From: Micromonospora aurantiaca ATCC 27029
GTDB taxonomy: Bacteria > Actinomycetota > Actinomycetes > Mycobacteriales > Micromonosporaceae
Assembly: GCF_000145235.1 (NCBI RefSeq)
Contig: NC_014391.1
Location: forward strand, 3,666,001 to 3,730,000
Direction of reading: 5' to 3'
Length of the DNA: 64,000 nt
Below the pieces are notes generated by a model. That model was given only the letters and a program-made list of their open reading frames with translations. It was not told where the DNA came from and ran no database searches. The position numbers and the translations under genes are program-made. This document shows, one piece after another, positions 23,151-31,239 of the stretch (position 1 is its first letter; each line of letters starts with the position of its first letter).

Positions 23151-24331
23151 CGGCGCAGGCGGGCGCGCAGCCGGCCGGCCGCGTCGCCGAGCACCGCGCC
23201 GGTCATCGGCAGCAGCGGGCTGGACCGCATCACCGCCAGGTCCTCGGCGGGGCTGGTCAGGCCGTCGAGGAACCGCAGCACCCGCTCCGGCGGGTTGCGG
23301 TCGAACAGCCGCTCGAAGAACTCCACGCCGCCGACGTGCCCCCGGTCCAGCGCGCGCAGCGCCACCGCGTCCATCCACAGGTGCCGGCCCGGGTACGCGG
23401 GCGCCGGCACCGGCGGACGGCCGGCGGCGTGCGCCCCGGCCACCTGGTCGGCCTGGCGCAGCATCGCCGAGAACGTGAACCCGGTCGACGGGCGCGTCGC
23501 CCCACCGGCGGTGCCCAGCCGCACCACGCGCGGGCTCGGGCGGGACTCGAACGGCCCGTCGGTCATCGGGATCACGCCGTCCTCGACCTCCCGCACCCGC
23601 AGCGCGGTCAGGTCCAGGCCGAGCAGGTCCGCGTACCCGCGCAGCGCCGCGTCGTAGCCCGCGTCGTCGAGCAGGGCCGGCCCGAACTCGGTGTACTCGA
23701 CGAGCGCGAACCGGTCGTCGACCGGCAGCACGTACCCGAAGGACACCCCGCGCGCCGGCTGCGGAGTGCGGAAGTCCATCAGCACCGCCCGCTCCGGGTC
23801 GAACGTGGGCCGGTCGGCGGCCAGCCACCAGCCCCGGAAGTGCTGCAACCAACTGGTCCGCCCCGGCCGCTTCGGCCGCCGGGGCCGCGAGTCCAGCACC
23901 CACCCGGCCCGCACCAGGTCCCGCCCGTCCGGGTCGCGGACCGTGACCCGCTCACCGTCGTCGTGCAGTTCCCCCGCCGGGACGCTGATCCGGACCGCGT
24001 CCAGCCGCCGCTCGGCCTCGGCAGCCCGGTCGTAGACCGGGGCGGAGCGGAGCATGGCGTACCGCAGGGGGTCGAGCGACAGGACACGGCGGCCGGCCGG
24101 CGTGACCACGTCGACCTGCGACCAGCTCGCGCTCAGCATCGGGTCGAGGTCGTCGCCGGGCAGGCCCCAGAACGCCCAGGTGCGGTCCTGGCCGCGCTTG
24201 TGCACCGGGTCGACCACCGCGACCCGCAGCCCGGTCACGTCGTGGCGGTCCAGCGCGGCCAGGACCAGGGACGCGGCGCCGCCGCCGCCGACCAGCGCGA
24301 GGTCGACGTCGACCGGGAAGGATGCGTGCAT
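23147..24331 (-). CDS. Lycopene cyclase family protein
   Basis: This roughly 394-residue flavoprotein has the N-terminal dinucleotide fold VDLALVGGGGAASLVLAAL and the family's DRTWAFW near residue 50. LPVDDRFALVEYTEF lies in the middle, and the GTAGGATRPSTGFTFSAML motif comes near 275. These mark CrtY-type beta-cyclases, which close the ends of lycopene. No other carotenoid gene is in the window. In the related genus Salinispora, carotenoid genes are known to be split between loci. The start could be ATG 24331 or ATG 24349. Confidence 0.9.
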   Translation of the reverse strand: MHASFPVDVDLALVGGGGAASLVLAALDRHDVTGLRVAVVDPVHKRGQDRTWAFWGLPGDDLDPMLSASWSQVDVVTPAGRRVLSLDPLRYAMLRSAPVYDRAAEAERRLDAVRISVPAGELHDDGERVTVRDPDGRDLVRAGWVLDSRPRRPKRPGRTSWLQHFRGWWLAADRPTFDPERAVLMDFRTPQPARGVSFGYVLPVDDRFALVEYTEFGPALLDDAGYDAALRGYADLLGLDLTALRVREVEDGVIPMTDGPFESRPSPRVVRLGTAGGATRPSTGFTFSAMLRQADQVAGAHAAGRPPVPAPAYPGRHLWMDAVALRALDRGHVGGVEFFERLFDRNPPERVLRFLDGLTSPAEDLAVMRSSPLLPMTGAVLGDAAGRLRARLRR

Positions 24332-24379
24332 CCGGCCACGCTGCCACATCGGCGGAGGCGGCCACCGGCCGACCCGCGC

Positions 24380-25627
24380 TCAGGCCACCGGCGCGGGCTT
24401 CTGCGGGGCCGGCTCGGCGTAGGCGGCGGCCACCGTCGCCCGGTCGAAGACCCGCCACGTCGCGGCGATCACCGCGACCGCCACCACGAAACCCACCCAG
24501 TACGGCGCGGTGATGCCGAACCGGGCCGCCACCACGCCGCCGAGCAGCGCGCCGACGCAGTTGCCGCCCGCCGCGACGAACAACGTGGTGCTGCCGACCC
24601 GGCCCATCAACGCGGGCGGGGTGAGGCGCTGCCGCAGCGAGTTCGCCACGATGTTCCACAGCGCGCTGTGCGCCCCGAACGCGAACAGCGCGAACCCGAC
24701 CACGGCCGCGCTGCGGGACGCGGCGAGCGCCAGGTGCAGTCCCGCCTCGACCAGCAGCCCGGTCCGCACCGTCCAGGTGGGTGTGATGGCGGCGATCAGC
24801 CGGTCCCCCACCAGCGAGCCGAGCACCCCGCCGACCGCCATGCAGGTGAACAACGCGCCGTAGCCGACCGAGCCGAGACCGAGCCGCTCGGTGGCGAGCA
24901 GAACCAGCACCGCCACGGCCGCGGTGAGCGTGACGTTCAGCAGGCCGATCAGCACGGTCATGGTGCGCAGCAGCCGCTGCCCCCACAGCCAGCGGAACCC
25001 CTCCGCGACCTCCGCCCGCACCGAGCGCCGCTCCTCCGGCGCCGGCCCGCCCCGGTACGTCCCGGCGAGCAACCCCACCAGGACGGCGCTGAGCGCGTAC
25101 GTGCCGGCGTTGAGGGCGAACGGCAGCGACGCCGCCAGCACGAACAGGAACCCGCCGAGCGGGCCGGCGATCATGTTCTGCATCACCTGGGTGCCGCCGC
25201 CCAGCCAGCCGTTGGCGCGTTCCAGCAGGGAGCGCGGCACCACCGCCGGCAGCACCGCCTGCGCGGCGGTCCGGAACACCACCTCGCCGGTGTTCACCAC
25301 GAACAGCACCGCGTAGAGCAGCGCGATCCCGGCCCGGTCGGCCAGCATCGCCGCGGCGAGTACCGCGAGCGCGCCGACGCGTACCCAGTCGATGAGCACC
25401 ATCAGCCGCCGCCGGTCCACCCGGTCCGCCAGGACGCCGCCGGGCAGCGCGAACAGCAGCCACGGCAGCCACGACACCGCCGCCCCGGCCGACACCACCA
25501 GCGGATCGTCGGTGATCGACGCCACGTACAGCGGCGCGGCCACCGTCGCCGTCCCGCTACCCAGCGCGGACAGCGTGCTCGCCGTCCACAGTCGGGCGAA
25601 GCGCCCGCCGAGCCGTTCCCCCGTCAC
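24380..25627 (-). CDS. MFS exporter, EntS-like
   Basis: This 415-residue protein has 10-12 membrane helices, the DRVDRRRLM loop after helix 2 and a pseudo-repeat (MGRVGSTTLFV) in the second half. N-terminal LWTASTLSALGSGTATVAAPLYV resembles the MFS_3/EntS exporter group, which exports siderophores or drugs. No biosynthetic cluster is adjacent, so the substrate is open. It lies 48 bases upstream of the lycopene cyclase on the same strand and could share its transcript. Confidence 0.88.
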   Translation of the reverse strand: MTGERLGGRFARLWTASTLSALGSGTATVAAPLYVASITDDPLVVSAGAAVSWLPWLLFALPGGVLADRVDRRRLMVLIDWVRVGALAVLAAAMLADRAGIALLYAVLFVVNTGEVVFRTAAQAVLPAVVPRSLLERANGWLGGGTQVMQNMIAGPLGGFLFVLAASLPFALNAGTYALSAVLVGLLAGTYRGGPAPEERRSVRAEVAEGFRWLWGQRLLRTMTVLIGLLNVTLTAAVAVLVLLATERLGLGSVGYGALFTCMAVGGVLGSLVGDRLIAAITPTWTVRTGLLVEAGLHLALAASRSAAVVGFALFAFGAHSALWNIVANSLRQRLTPPALMGRVGSTTLFVAAGGNCVGALLGGVVAARFGITAPYWVGFVVAVAVIAATWRVFDRATVAAAYAEPAPQKPAPVA

Positions 25628-25669
25628 GGCGAGGCAACCTACCAGCGGCGACGCGCGCCGCCGACCGGT

Positions 25670-26815
25670 TTATCCGGGGCGGCGGGTGTTGAGGCGGGCC
25701 GCCTGCCGGTTCAGGTGGTCGCGTTCGGCCAGGCTGGACGCGCGGCGGGCCGCCTCCGCGTACAGCCGGGCCGCCCGGTCCGGGTCGCCGTCGCGTTCGT
25801 GCAGGTACGCGGCCACCGCCGTGTACCGGGGCAGCGAGTCGTCGAGCGCCGCGAGCGCCGCCAGCCCGGCGCGCGGGCCGTCCGCCTCGCCGACCGCCAC
25901 CGCCCGGTTGAGCCGGGCGATCGGGCTGCCGGTCAGGCGGACGAGTTCGTCGTACCACTCGACGATCTGCACCCAGTCGGTCTCGGCCGCCGTACGCGCG
26001 TCGGCGTGCAGCGCCGCGACGGCGGCCTGGGCCTGGAACTCGCCCAGCCGGTCGCGGGACAGGGCGGTCTGGAGGATGCTCACGCCCTCGGCGATCAGCG
26101 TGGTGTCCCACCGGCCGCGGTCCTGCTCAGCCAGCGGCACCAGGCTGCCGTCCGGCGCGGTCCGCCCGGCCCGGCGGGCGTGGTGCAGCAGCATGAGCGC
26201 GAGCAGCCCGGCCACCTCGGGGTGGTCGATCGCGGCGGCGAGCTGCCGGGTGAGCCGGATCGCCTCGGCGGCCAGGTCCACGTCGCCGGAGTAGCCCTCG
26301 TTGAACACCAGGTACAGCACGCGCAGCACGGTGGCGACGTCACCGGGCTGGTCGAACCGCACCCCGGACACGGTGCGCTTGGCCCGGCTGATCCGCTGCG
26401 CCATGGTGGCCTCCGGCACCAGGTACGCCTGCGCGATCTGCCGGGTGGTGAGCCCGCCGACGGCGCGCAGCGTCAACGCGACGGCCGACGACGGGCTCAG
26501 CGACGGATGCGCGCAGAGGAAGTAGAGCCGCAGCGTGTCGTCGACCGCCGGCACCGGGCCGGGCGGCGGTTCCTCGTCCACGAGGTCCTCGCGCCGGCGC
26601 CGGGCGGCGTCGGCGCGCACCACGTCCAGGAACCGCCGCCAGGCCACGGTCACCAGCCAGCCCCGCGGATCGCGGGGCGGGTCGGCCGGCCAGACGCGCA
26701 GCGCCTCGATGAGCGCGTCCTGCACGGCGTCCTCGGCCGCCGCGAAGTCGGCTCCGCGGCGGACGAGGACACCGAGCACGCCCGGGATGAGGCTGCGGAG
26801 TGCGACCTCGTCCAT
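25670..26815 (-). CDS. ECF sigma factor, ECF42 type with C-terminal extension
   Basis: This 381-residue sigma factor has region 2 around AEDAVQDALIEALRVWPADPPRDP and region 4 with GLTTRQIAQAYLVPEATMAQRISRAK. About 200 further helical residues contain TPR-like segments (ending EAARRASSLAERDHLNRQAARL). The long extension and the adjacent DGPF (YCII) gene define the ECF42 group, in which the extension is needed for activity. ATG 26815 was used; a GTG at 26827 overlapping the DGPF stop (GTGA) is an alternative. No anti-sigma factor is visible nearby, as expected for this group. Confidence 0.92.
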   Translation of the reverse strand: MDEVALRSLIPGVLGVLVRRGADFAAAEDAVQDALIEALRVWPADPPRDPRGWLVTVAWRRFLDVVRADAARRRREDLVDEEPPPGPVPAVDDTLRLYFLCAHPSLSPSSAVALTLRAVGGLTTRQIAQAYLVPEATMAQRISRAKRTVSGVRFDQPGDVATVLRVLYLVFNEGYSGDVDLAAEAIRLTRQLAAAIDHPEVAGLLALMLLHHARRAGRTAPDGSLVPLAEQDRGRWDTTLIAEGVSILQTALSRDRLGEFQAQAAVAALHADARTAAETDWVQIVEWYDELVRLTGSPIARLNRAVAVGEADGPRAGLAALAALDDSLPRYTAVAAYLHERDGDPDRAARLYAEAARRASSLAERDHLNRQAARLNTRRPG

Positions 26816-26823
26816 CGGACGGA

Positions 26824-27231
26824 TCACTCCGTGATGGTGGGCGGCGCGGTCAGGAACGGGCGCAGCTCCAGCCACTCGTGGATCGGCTTGCCGCCCTGCC
26901 CCGGCGCGGCCGACAGCTCGGCGGCCAGTTCGAGCGCGCGCTCGTAGCTGTCCACGTCGATCACCATCCAGCCGGCGATGAGGTCCTTCGTCTCGGCGAA
27001 CGGGCCGTCGGTGACCGGCGGGCGTCCCTCGCCGTCGTAGCGGACGAACGTGCCCTCCGGGGCGAGCGCCTGGCCGTCGACGTACTCGCCGCTCTCCTGC
27101 AGCTTCGCCGCGAATTCCTGCATGTAGTGCACGTGCGCGGAGATCTCCTCCGGCGTCCACTTGTCGATCATCGGCATGTCGGACACCGGGGTCGGGCCGC
27201 CGCGGTAGTGCTTCAGGAGCAGGTACTTCAT
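26824..27231 (-). CDS. DGPF/YCII-domain protein, ECF42 partner
   Basis: This 135-residue protein has the YCII fold and the signature TDGPFAETKDLIAGW near residue 77. The start ATG at 27231 has GAGGAGA upstream. DGPF proteins are the constant genomic partners and main targets of ECF42 sigma factors, but their biochemical role is unknown. It is first in the operon, directly before the sigma gene, and behind an ECF42-type promoter. Confidence 0.93.
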   Translation of the reverse strand: MKYLLLKHYRGGPTPVSDMPMIDKWTPEEISAHVHYMQEFAAKLQESGEYVDGQALAPEGTFVRYDGEGRPPVTDGPFAETKDLIAGWMVIDVDSYERALELAAELSAAPGQGGKPIHEWLELRPFLTAPPTITE

Positions 27232-27282
27232 GAGTGTCTCCTCGTGGAGGGTGCGACCCATTCTGGCCGCGTTCACTCCGGG

Positions 27283-27309
27283 GACGAAGCCGGCGTTGCG
27301 TTCTCGACA
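27283..27309 (-). promoter_or_regulatory. ECF42-type promoter of the DGPF-sigma operon
   Basis: On the minus strand TGTCGA (27309-27304) and CGTC (27286-27283) are separated by 17 bases. They lie about 50 bases upstream of the DGPF start codon. The reported ECF42 promoter consists of a TGTCGA -35 element and a CGTC/CGAC-type -10. The operon is therefore likely autoregulated. Confidence 0.75.
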
Positions 27310-27430
27310 TCGGTGGCGGAGGAATTTCGGGCGTCACATCGCGTAGGTCATCCTAGGAGGCTAGTTCTGATGGTCCGGGCCGCCTGCCCCCGTCGCGGCG
27401 GTCCGGACCCGTCAGCGGATCGCCCGGCCG

Positions 27431-27847
27431 TCAGCGGGCGGCGGTCCGGCGCAGGCCGGTGATCAGCACCGCGCCCGCGACCAGGTGCAACGCCACCAGC
27501 GTCAGCGTCGCCGCACCCCCCACTCCCCCGCCCAGCGGCCCGAGCAGGGACACCAGCAGCACGAGGCCCGCGACCACCGTCCAGACGGTGCGGGCACGGG
27601 CGGTGAGCCGTTCCAGCAGGGCCAGCAGCGCCCAGCCGGCCAGCCCGGCGAGCAGCGTGCTCACCACCACGGCCACCGGCGTCACCCGCTGGTCCGTAGA
27701 GCCGCTGCGCGCGATCAGCTCCACCCCCGCGATCGGTACCGCGACCACCCAGCCCAGCAGCGCGGCGGCGGTCGCCGCGAACACCGTGAGCAGGCGGTCC
27801 CGGCGGCGGTTCGGGCGGGCGGTGACTGTCGGAATCGTGGTCTCCAT
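27431..27847 (-). CDS. Small four-helix membrane protein (DUF6069-like)
   Basis: This 138-residue protein has four predicted membrane helices, at about 22-45, 60-83, 90-108 and 112-132. A polar N-terminus with RRRD precedes the first. The ATG at 27847 has GGAGGAG upstream, and an in-frame ATG five codons earlier is less well placed. The pattern matches DUF6069 membrane proteins of actinobacteria. It is divergent from a histidine kinase gene 170 bases away. The function is unknown. Confidence 0.78.
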   Translation of the reverse strand: METTIPTVTARPNRRRDRLLTVFAATAAALLGWVVAVPIAGVELIARSGSTDQRVTPVAVVVSTLLAGLAGWALLALLERLTARARTVWTVVAGLVLLVSLLGPLGGGVGGAATLTLVALHLVAGAVLITGLRRTAAR

Positions 27848-28016
27848 CGGTGACTCCTCCACATCGGGACGACTGCCGGAAACGCTAGGTCCGGCGGGCC
27901 GCCGCGCGGATCGGGCCGCGGAGCGGTTCCCGGCTCCGTCGCCCGAACGACCACCGGCCCGGATCTCCGTCTGGCGACCGATGAGAAGCGGTGGACCGGC
28001 GGCCTAGCATCCGGAC

Positions 28017-29120
28017 ATGAGGTGCGCGTCCCGGTCCCGGTTCCTGCTGCTGCTCGACGGCGGCATCGCCACCGCGAGCATCGCCGTGTGCCTGCTCGCG
28101 CTGCTGGCCTCCGACGCCGGCCCGGACACGCCCGGCGCGACCGCCGTCGCGGTCGGCCTCGCCGTGGCGCAGGCGAGCTGTCTGCTGTGGATCCGGCGCC
28201 ACCCGGGGTACGCCCTCACCGTCGCCGCGCTCGCGGGCGTCGGCTTGGAGGCGCTCTGCCCGCAGCTCGGCTGGCTCGGCCTGGTCGCGGTGCCGATGGC
28301 GTACGTGGCCCGGCTGCGCCCGCCCCGGTACTCGCTCGTCGCGCTCGGGCTGCTGCTGGCGCCCACGCCGTGGAAGCTGGTCACCGGCGGCTGGCGGGAC
28401 CTGCTGCTGGCGGTGACCGCGCTGGCCCTGAGCTGGACGCTCGGCGAGCTGCAACGGGGCCAGGCGCAACGGCGCTGCGCGTGGGAACGGCAGGTGCTGG
28501 CGGCCGAGCGGGAACGCATCTCCCGGGAACTGCACGACGTGGTGGCGCACCACGTCGCGGTCATCGCCGTCCAGGCAGCCGCCGCGGAGGACGTGTTCGA
28601 CGAGCATCCGGAGCAGGCCCGCGCCGCGCTCGCCGCGATCGACACGGCGGCCCGGTCGGCGCTGACCGAACTGCGGGCCATGCTGCACGCGCTCGCCGCC
28701 GACGACGGGTCCGAGCAAGGCGGGCCACAGCCGGGGCTGGCGCAGCTCGACGCGCTCGCCGACGCGGTCCGGGCGGTCGGCCTTCCGGTGACGCTGCACC
28801 GGGAGGGCGACGGCGAGGCGCTACCCGGCGGGGTACAGCTGTCGGCGTACCGGATCGTGCAGGAGTCACTGACGAACGCGCTGCGCCACGGGCACGCCAC
28901 CCGCGCCGACGTGGACGTCCACTATCGCGACGGCGTACTGCGGCTGGAGGTCGTGAACGACGGCCCGGCGCCCGCCCGCCGGCCCGGTACGCCCACCGGG
29001 CGCGGCATCGTCGGCATGCGGGAGCGGGCCCGGCTGCTCGGCGGCACGCTCGACGCCGGCCCGCTGTCGGCCGGCGGGTTCCGGGTCCACGCGCGACTGC
29101 CGGTCGGGGCGGGCCGGTGA
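28017..29120 (+). CDS. NarL-type sensor histidine kinase
   Basis: This 367-residue kinase has four or five N-terminal membrane helices (residues about 8-145) without an obvious sensory domain. The HisKA_3 dimerisation domain has His173 in RISRELHDVVAHHVAV. HATPase_c has the N-box around QESLTNALRHG (about 283-293) and GRGIVGMRERARLLGG near 325. Short external loops suggest sensing within the membrane. The stop overlaps the response regulator start (GTGA), so the two are made together. Confidence 0.94.
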   Translation: MRCASRSRFLLLLDGGIATASIAVCLLALLASDAGPDTPGATAVAVGLAVAQASCLLWIRRHPGYALTVAALAGVGLEALCPQLGWLGLVAVPMAYVARLRPPRYSLVALGLLLAPTPWKLVTGGWRDLLLAVTALALSWTLGELQRGQAQRRCAWERQVLAAERERISRELHDVVAHHVAVIAVQAAAAEDVFDEHPEQARAALAAIDTAARSALTELRAMLHALAADDGSEQGGPQPGLAQLDALADAVRAVGLPVTLHREGDGEALPGGVQLSAYRIVQESLTNALRHGHATRADVDVHYRDGVLRLEVVNDGPAPARRPGTPTGRGIVGMRERARLLGGTLDAGPLSAGGFRVHARLPVGAGR

Positions 29121-29785
29121 CCGTGCGGGTGGTGGTCGCCGACGACCAGGAGCTGATCCGCGCCGGGCTGCGTACCGTCCTCGACGCGCGGCCCGACCTG
29201 AGCGTCGTCGGGGAGGCGGCCGACGGTGTCGAGGCGGTCGCGGTGGCGACGCGGACCCGACCGGACGTGGTGCTCATGGACGTGCGGATGCCCCGGCGCG
29301 ACGGCATCGCCGCCACCCGGGACCTGGTGGCCGCCGGCAACCCGGCCCGGGTGGTCATGCTGACCACGTTCGACCTGGACGAACACGTCTACGCCGCGCT
29401 GCGCGCCGGGGCGAGTGCGTTCCTGCTCAAGGACACCCGTCCGGCCGACCTCGCCGAGGCGGTACGCGTGGTGGCCCGGGGCGAGGCCCTGCTCGCGCCC
29501 ACAGTGACCCGGCGGCTGCTGGACCGGTACGCCGACCGGCTGCCCGCGCCCGCGCCCGCCGGCGACGTGCTCGCCGTGCTGACCGCCCGCGAGCGGGAGG
29601 TGCTGACGCTCACCGCGCGGGCACTGTCCAATGCGGAGATCGCCGCCCGGCTGCACCTGAGCACCGCCACCGTGAAGACCCACGTCTCGGCGATCCTCAC
29701 CAAGCTGGGCCTGCGCGACCGCATCCAGGCGGTGGTGCTCGCGTACGACACCGGGCTGGTCCGGCCGGAGCCGCCGGTCCGGTAG
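29117..29785 (+). CDS. NarL/FixJ-type response regulator
   Basis: This 222-residue regulator has a receiver domain with acidic pair Asp9/Asp10, phosphoacceptor Asp55 (VVLMDVRMP) and Lys in FLLKDT near 106. The C-terminal LuxR HTH (about 155-215) has LTAREREVLTLTARALSNAEI. It is the partner of the upstream kinase, with four-base overlap. Targets are unknown. The next gene downstream encodes an exported surface protein behind a hairpin. Confidence 0.94.
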   Translation: MTVRVVVADDQELIRAGLRTVLDARPDLSVVGEAADGVEAVAVATRTRPDVVLMDVRMPRRDGIAATRDLVAAGNPARVVMLTTFDLDEHVYAALRAGASAFLLKDTRPADLAEAVRVVARGEALLAPTVTRRLLDRYADRLPAPAPAGDVLAVLTAREREVLTLTARALSNAEIAARLHLSTATVKTHVSAILTKLGLRDRIQAVVLAYDTGLVRPEPPVR

Positions 29786-29813
29786 TCGCGAACGGGACAC
29801 CAGACCCCAGACG

Positions 29814-29836
29814 CGGCGAACCGGGACGGTTCGCCG
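29814..29836 (+). terminator. Hairpin after the two-component operon
   Basis: CGGCGAACC and GGTTCGCCG arms of nine bases flank a five-base loop, 28 bases after the response regulator stop. No T-run follows, as is usual in actinomycetes. Confidence 0.6.
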
Positions 29837-30027
29837 TCCGGGCTGGCCCGGCATGTCCGCCGTGTCGTGGCGGCAGGGAGCACACCGGACGGCAACGAAG
29901 ATTTCTCAATTACCCCCAGTGACCGCCGCAACCCTCCTAGTGTTGGCCACACCGGTGCTCGTCACGGAGTTGGCCACCCGAACGACGTCCCACGCCTACA
30001 GCGGACGAAAAGTGAGGGAAGACGCGG

Positions 30028-30510
30028 ATGAAGGCACAGTCATTTCTCGGATCGGCGGCGTTCGGCGTGGGCCTCGGCGCACTGCTGCTCCCGGCCGCCG
30101 CGCTGGCGGACACCAGAGTCTCACCCGCCACCACCCCGGTCGGCGGCACCGTCGTGCTGACCACGACGTGCAACCCGAACGCCGGTGACGCGATCTTCCG
30201 GGTCACCGGCCCGGACCGGGACCAGAACGTCCGGTCCACCACGGCCGCCGCGGGCGGTGGCCTGAGCGCCGAACTGTTCACCGCCGGGTTCACGCTCGGC
30301 ACGTACACGGTCGCCACCACGTGCGGCGACGGCAGCGACGGCGGCAGCGCCACGTTCACCGTCACCCCGATCGGCGGCGCGCAGGCCGGTGGCGGCGGAC
30401 GCGACGGCGACACCGGAGTGCTGATCGCCGGTGGCGTGCTGGCCGCCGGGGCGCTCGCCGGAGGCGCGTACGCGGTCATCCGCCGGCGCCGCGCGGACGC
30501 CGCCGCCTGA
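30028..30510 (+). CDS. Exported, membrane-anchored surface protein
   Basis: This 160-residue protein has a signal peptide (about 1-27, AALADT). A beta-rich domain with two cysteines (TTTCNPNAGD and ATTCGDG) spans residues 30-115, then a Gly-rich linker. A C-terminal membrane helix (about 130-151) ends in a basic RRRRA tail. It looks like a sorted surface protein but has no LPxTG-like motif before the helix. A class F sortase gene follows directly, separated by a hairpin. Proteins of this layout are common beside class E/F sortases in actinomycetes. Confidence 0.82.
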   Translation: MKAQSFLGSAAFGVGLGALLLPAAALADTRVSPATTPVGGTVVLTTTCNPNAGDAIFRVTGPDRDQNVRSTTAAAGGGLSAELFTAGFTLGTYTVATTCGDGSDGGSATFTVTPIGGAQAGGGGRDGDTGVLIAGGVLAAGALAGGAYAVIRRRRADAAA

Positions 30511-30529
30511 CCGGCTCGCCGAGCGGTCC

Positions 30530-30556
30530 GCCCGCGCCGGAGCATCCGGCGCGGGC
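30530..30556 (+). terminator. Hairpin between surface protein and sortase genes
   Basis: Arms GCCCGCGCCGG and CCGGCGCGGGC (11 bases each) flank a five-base loop in the 73-base gap. It may lower read-through so that less sortase than surface protein is made. Confidence 0.6.
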
Positions 30557-30583
30557 GCCGCGTCCCTGTCGGACGGAGGTGGG

Positions 30584-31231
30584 ATGCTGGCCTCGTCGCC
30601 GCACGGCGGCCGGTCGCGACTGCGCACCGCCGCCGTGGTCACCGCTCTCACGGTCGCCGCCGCCGCGGGCGCCGGCCTGGTCTCGGCCGGGCTCGGCACC
30701 ACGTCGGCGGCACCACCGCAGCCCGGCGTCTCCGCCGCGCCCGCCACCGAACGACCGGGTACGGCCGGCCCGGCACTCCCCCGGTCCACGCCGGTCCGGG
30801 TCACCATCCCCCGCATCGGCGTCGACGCCGAGATCGTCCCGGTCGCCACCGACGCGGACGGCGCGCTGGAGGTGCCGCCGCTGGAACGCCCGGAGGTCAC
30901 CGGCTGGTACCACCCCGGTCCCGCACCCGGCCAGGCCGGCAACGCGGTGCTCGTCGGGCACGTCGACTCGCAGCACGGCCCGGCGGTCTTCTTCGACCTC
31001 GGGCGGCTGCGCAGCGGCGACACCATTCGCGTGCTGCGCGCCGACGGCCGGACCGCGACGTTCACTGTGGACGGCGTCGGGGCGTACCCGAAGGAGCGCT
31101 TCCCCACCGCGCGCGTCTACGGCGGCGACGCGGCGGCGCGGCTGCGGTTGATCACGTGCGGCGGGCGGTTCGACCCGCGGACCGGCAGCTACCCGGACAA
31201 CATCGTCGTCTTCGCCACCGCGACCCGGTGA
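30584..31231 (+). CDS. Class F sortase
   Basis: The 215-residue transpeptidase has an N-terminal membrane anchor (about residues 12-36) and an Ala/Pro-rich linker. The sortase beta-barrel has His126 (LVGHVDSQ), Cys192 (RLITCGG) and a following FDPRTGSYPDN block whose Arg199 may complete the triad. Class F sortases attach or trim surface proteins, but their substrates are poorly known. The ATG at 30584 lies close to GGAGG. The upstream surface protein is the obvious candidate client, though without a canonical sorting motif. Confidence 0.9.
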   Translation: MLASSPHGGRSRLRTAAVVTALTVAAAAGAGLVSAGLGTTSAAPPQPGVSAAPATERPGTAGPALPRSTPVRVTIPRIGVDAEIVPVATDADGALEVPPLERPEVTGWYHPGPAPGQAGNAVLVGHVDSQHGPAVFFDLGRLRSGDTIRVLRADGRTATFTVDGVGAYPKERFPTARVYGGDAAARLRLITCGGRFDPRTGSYPDNIVVFATATR

Positions 31232-31239
31232 GCCTGCGC

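Noticed and set aside
23336..26947. A 1203-codon open frame on the plus strand
   Set aside because: It lies opposite lycopene cyclase, an MFS gene and the sigma factor, is full of Gln/Arg/His/Gly low-complexity sequence and has no family features. It is an antisense shadow caused by high GC.
27370..27462. Short plus-strand frame starting MVRAACPRRGG behind a GGAGG-like site
   Set aside because: It covers a promoter region and then runs antisense into the DUF6069-like gene, with no conserved features.
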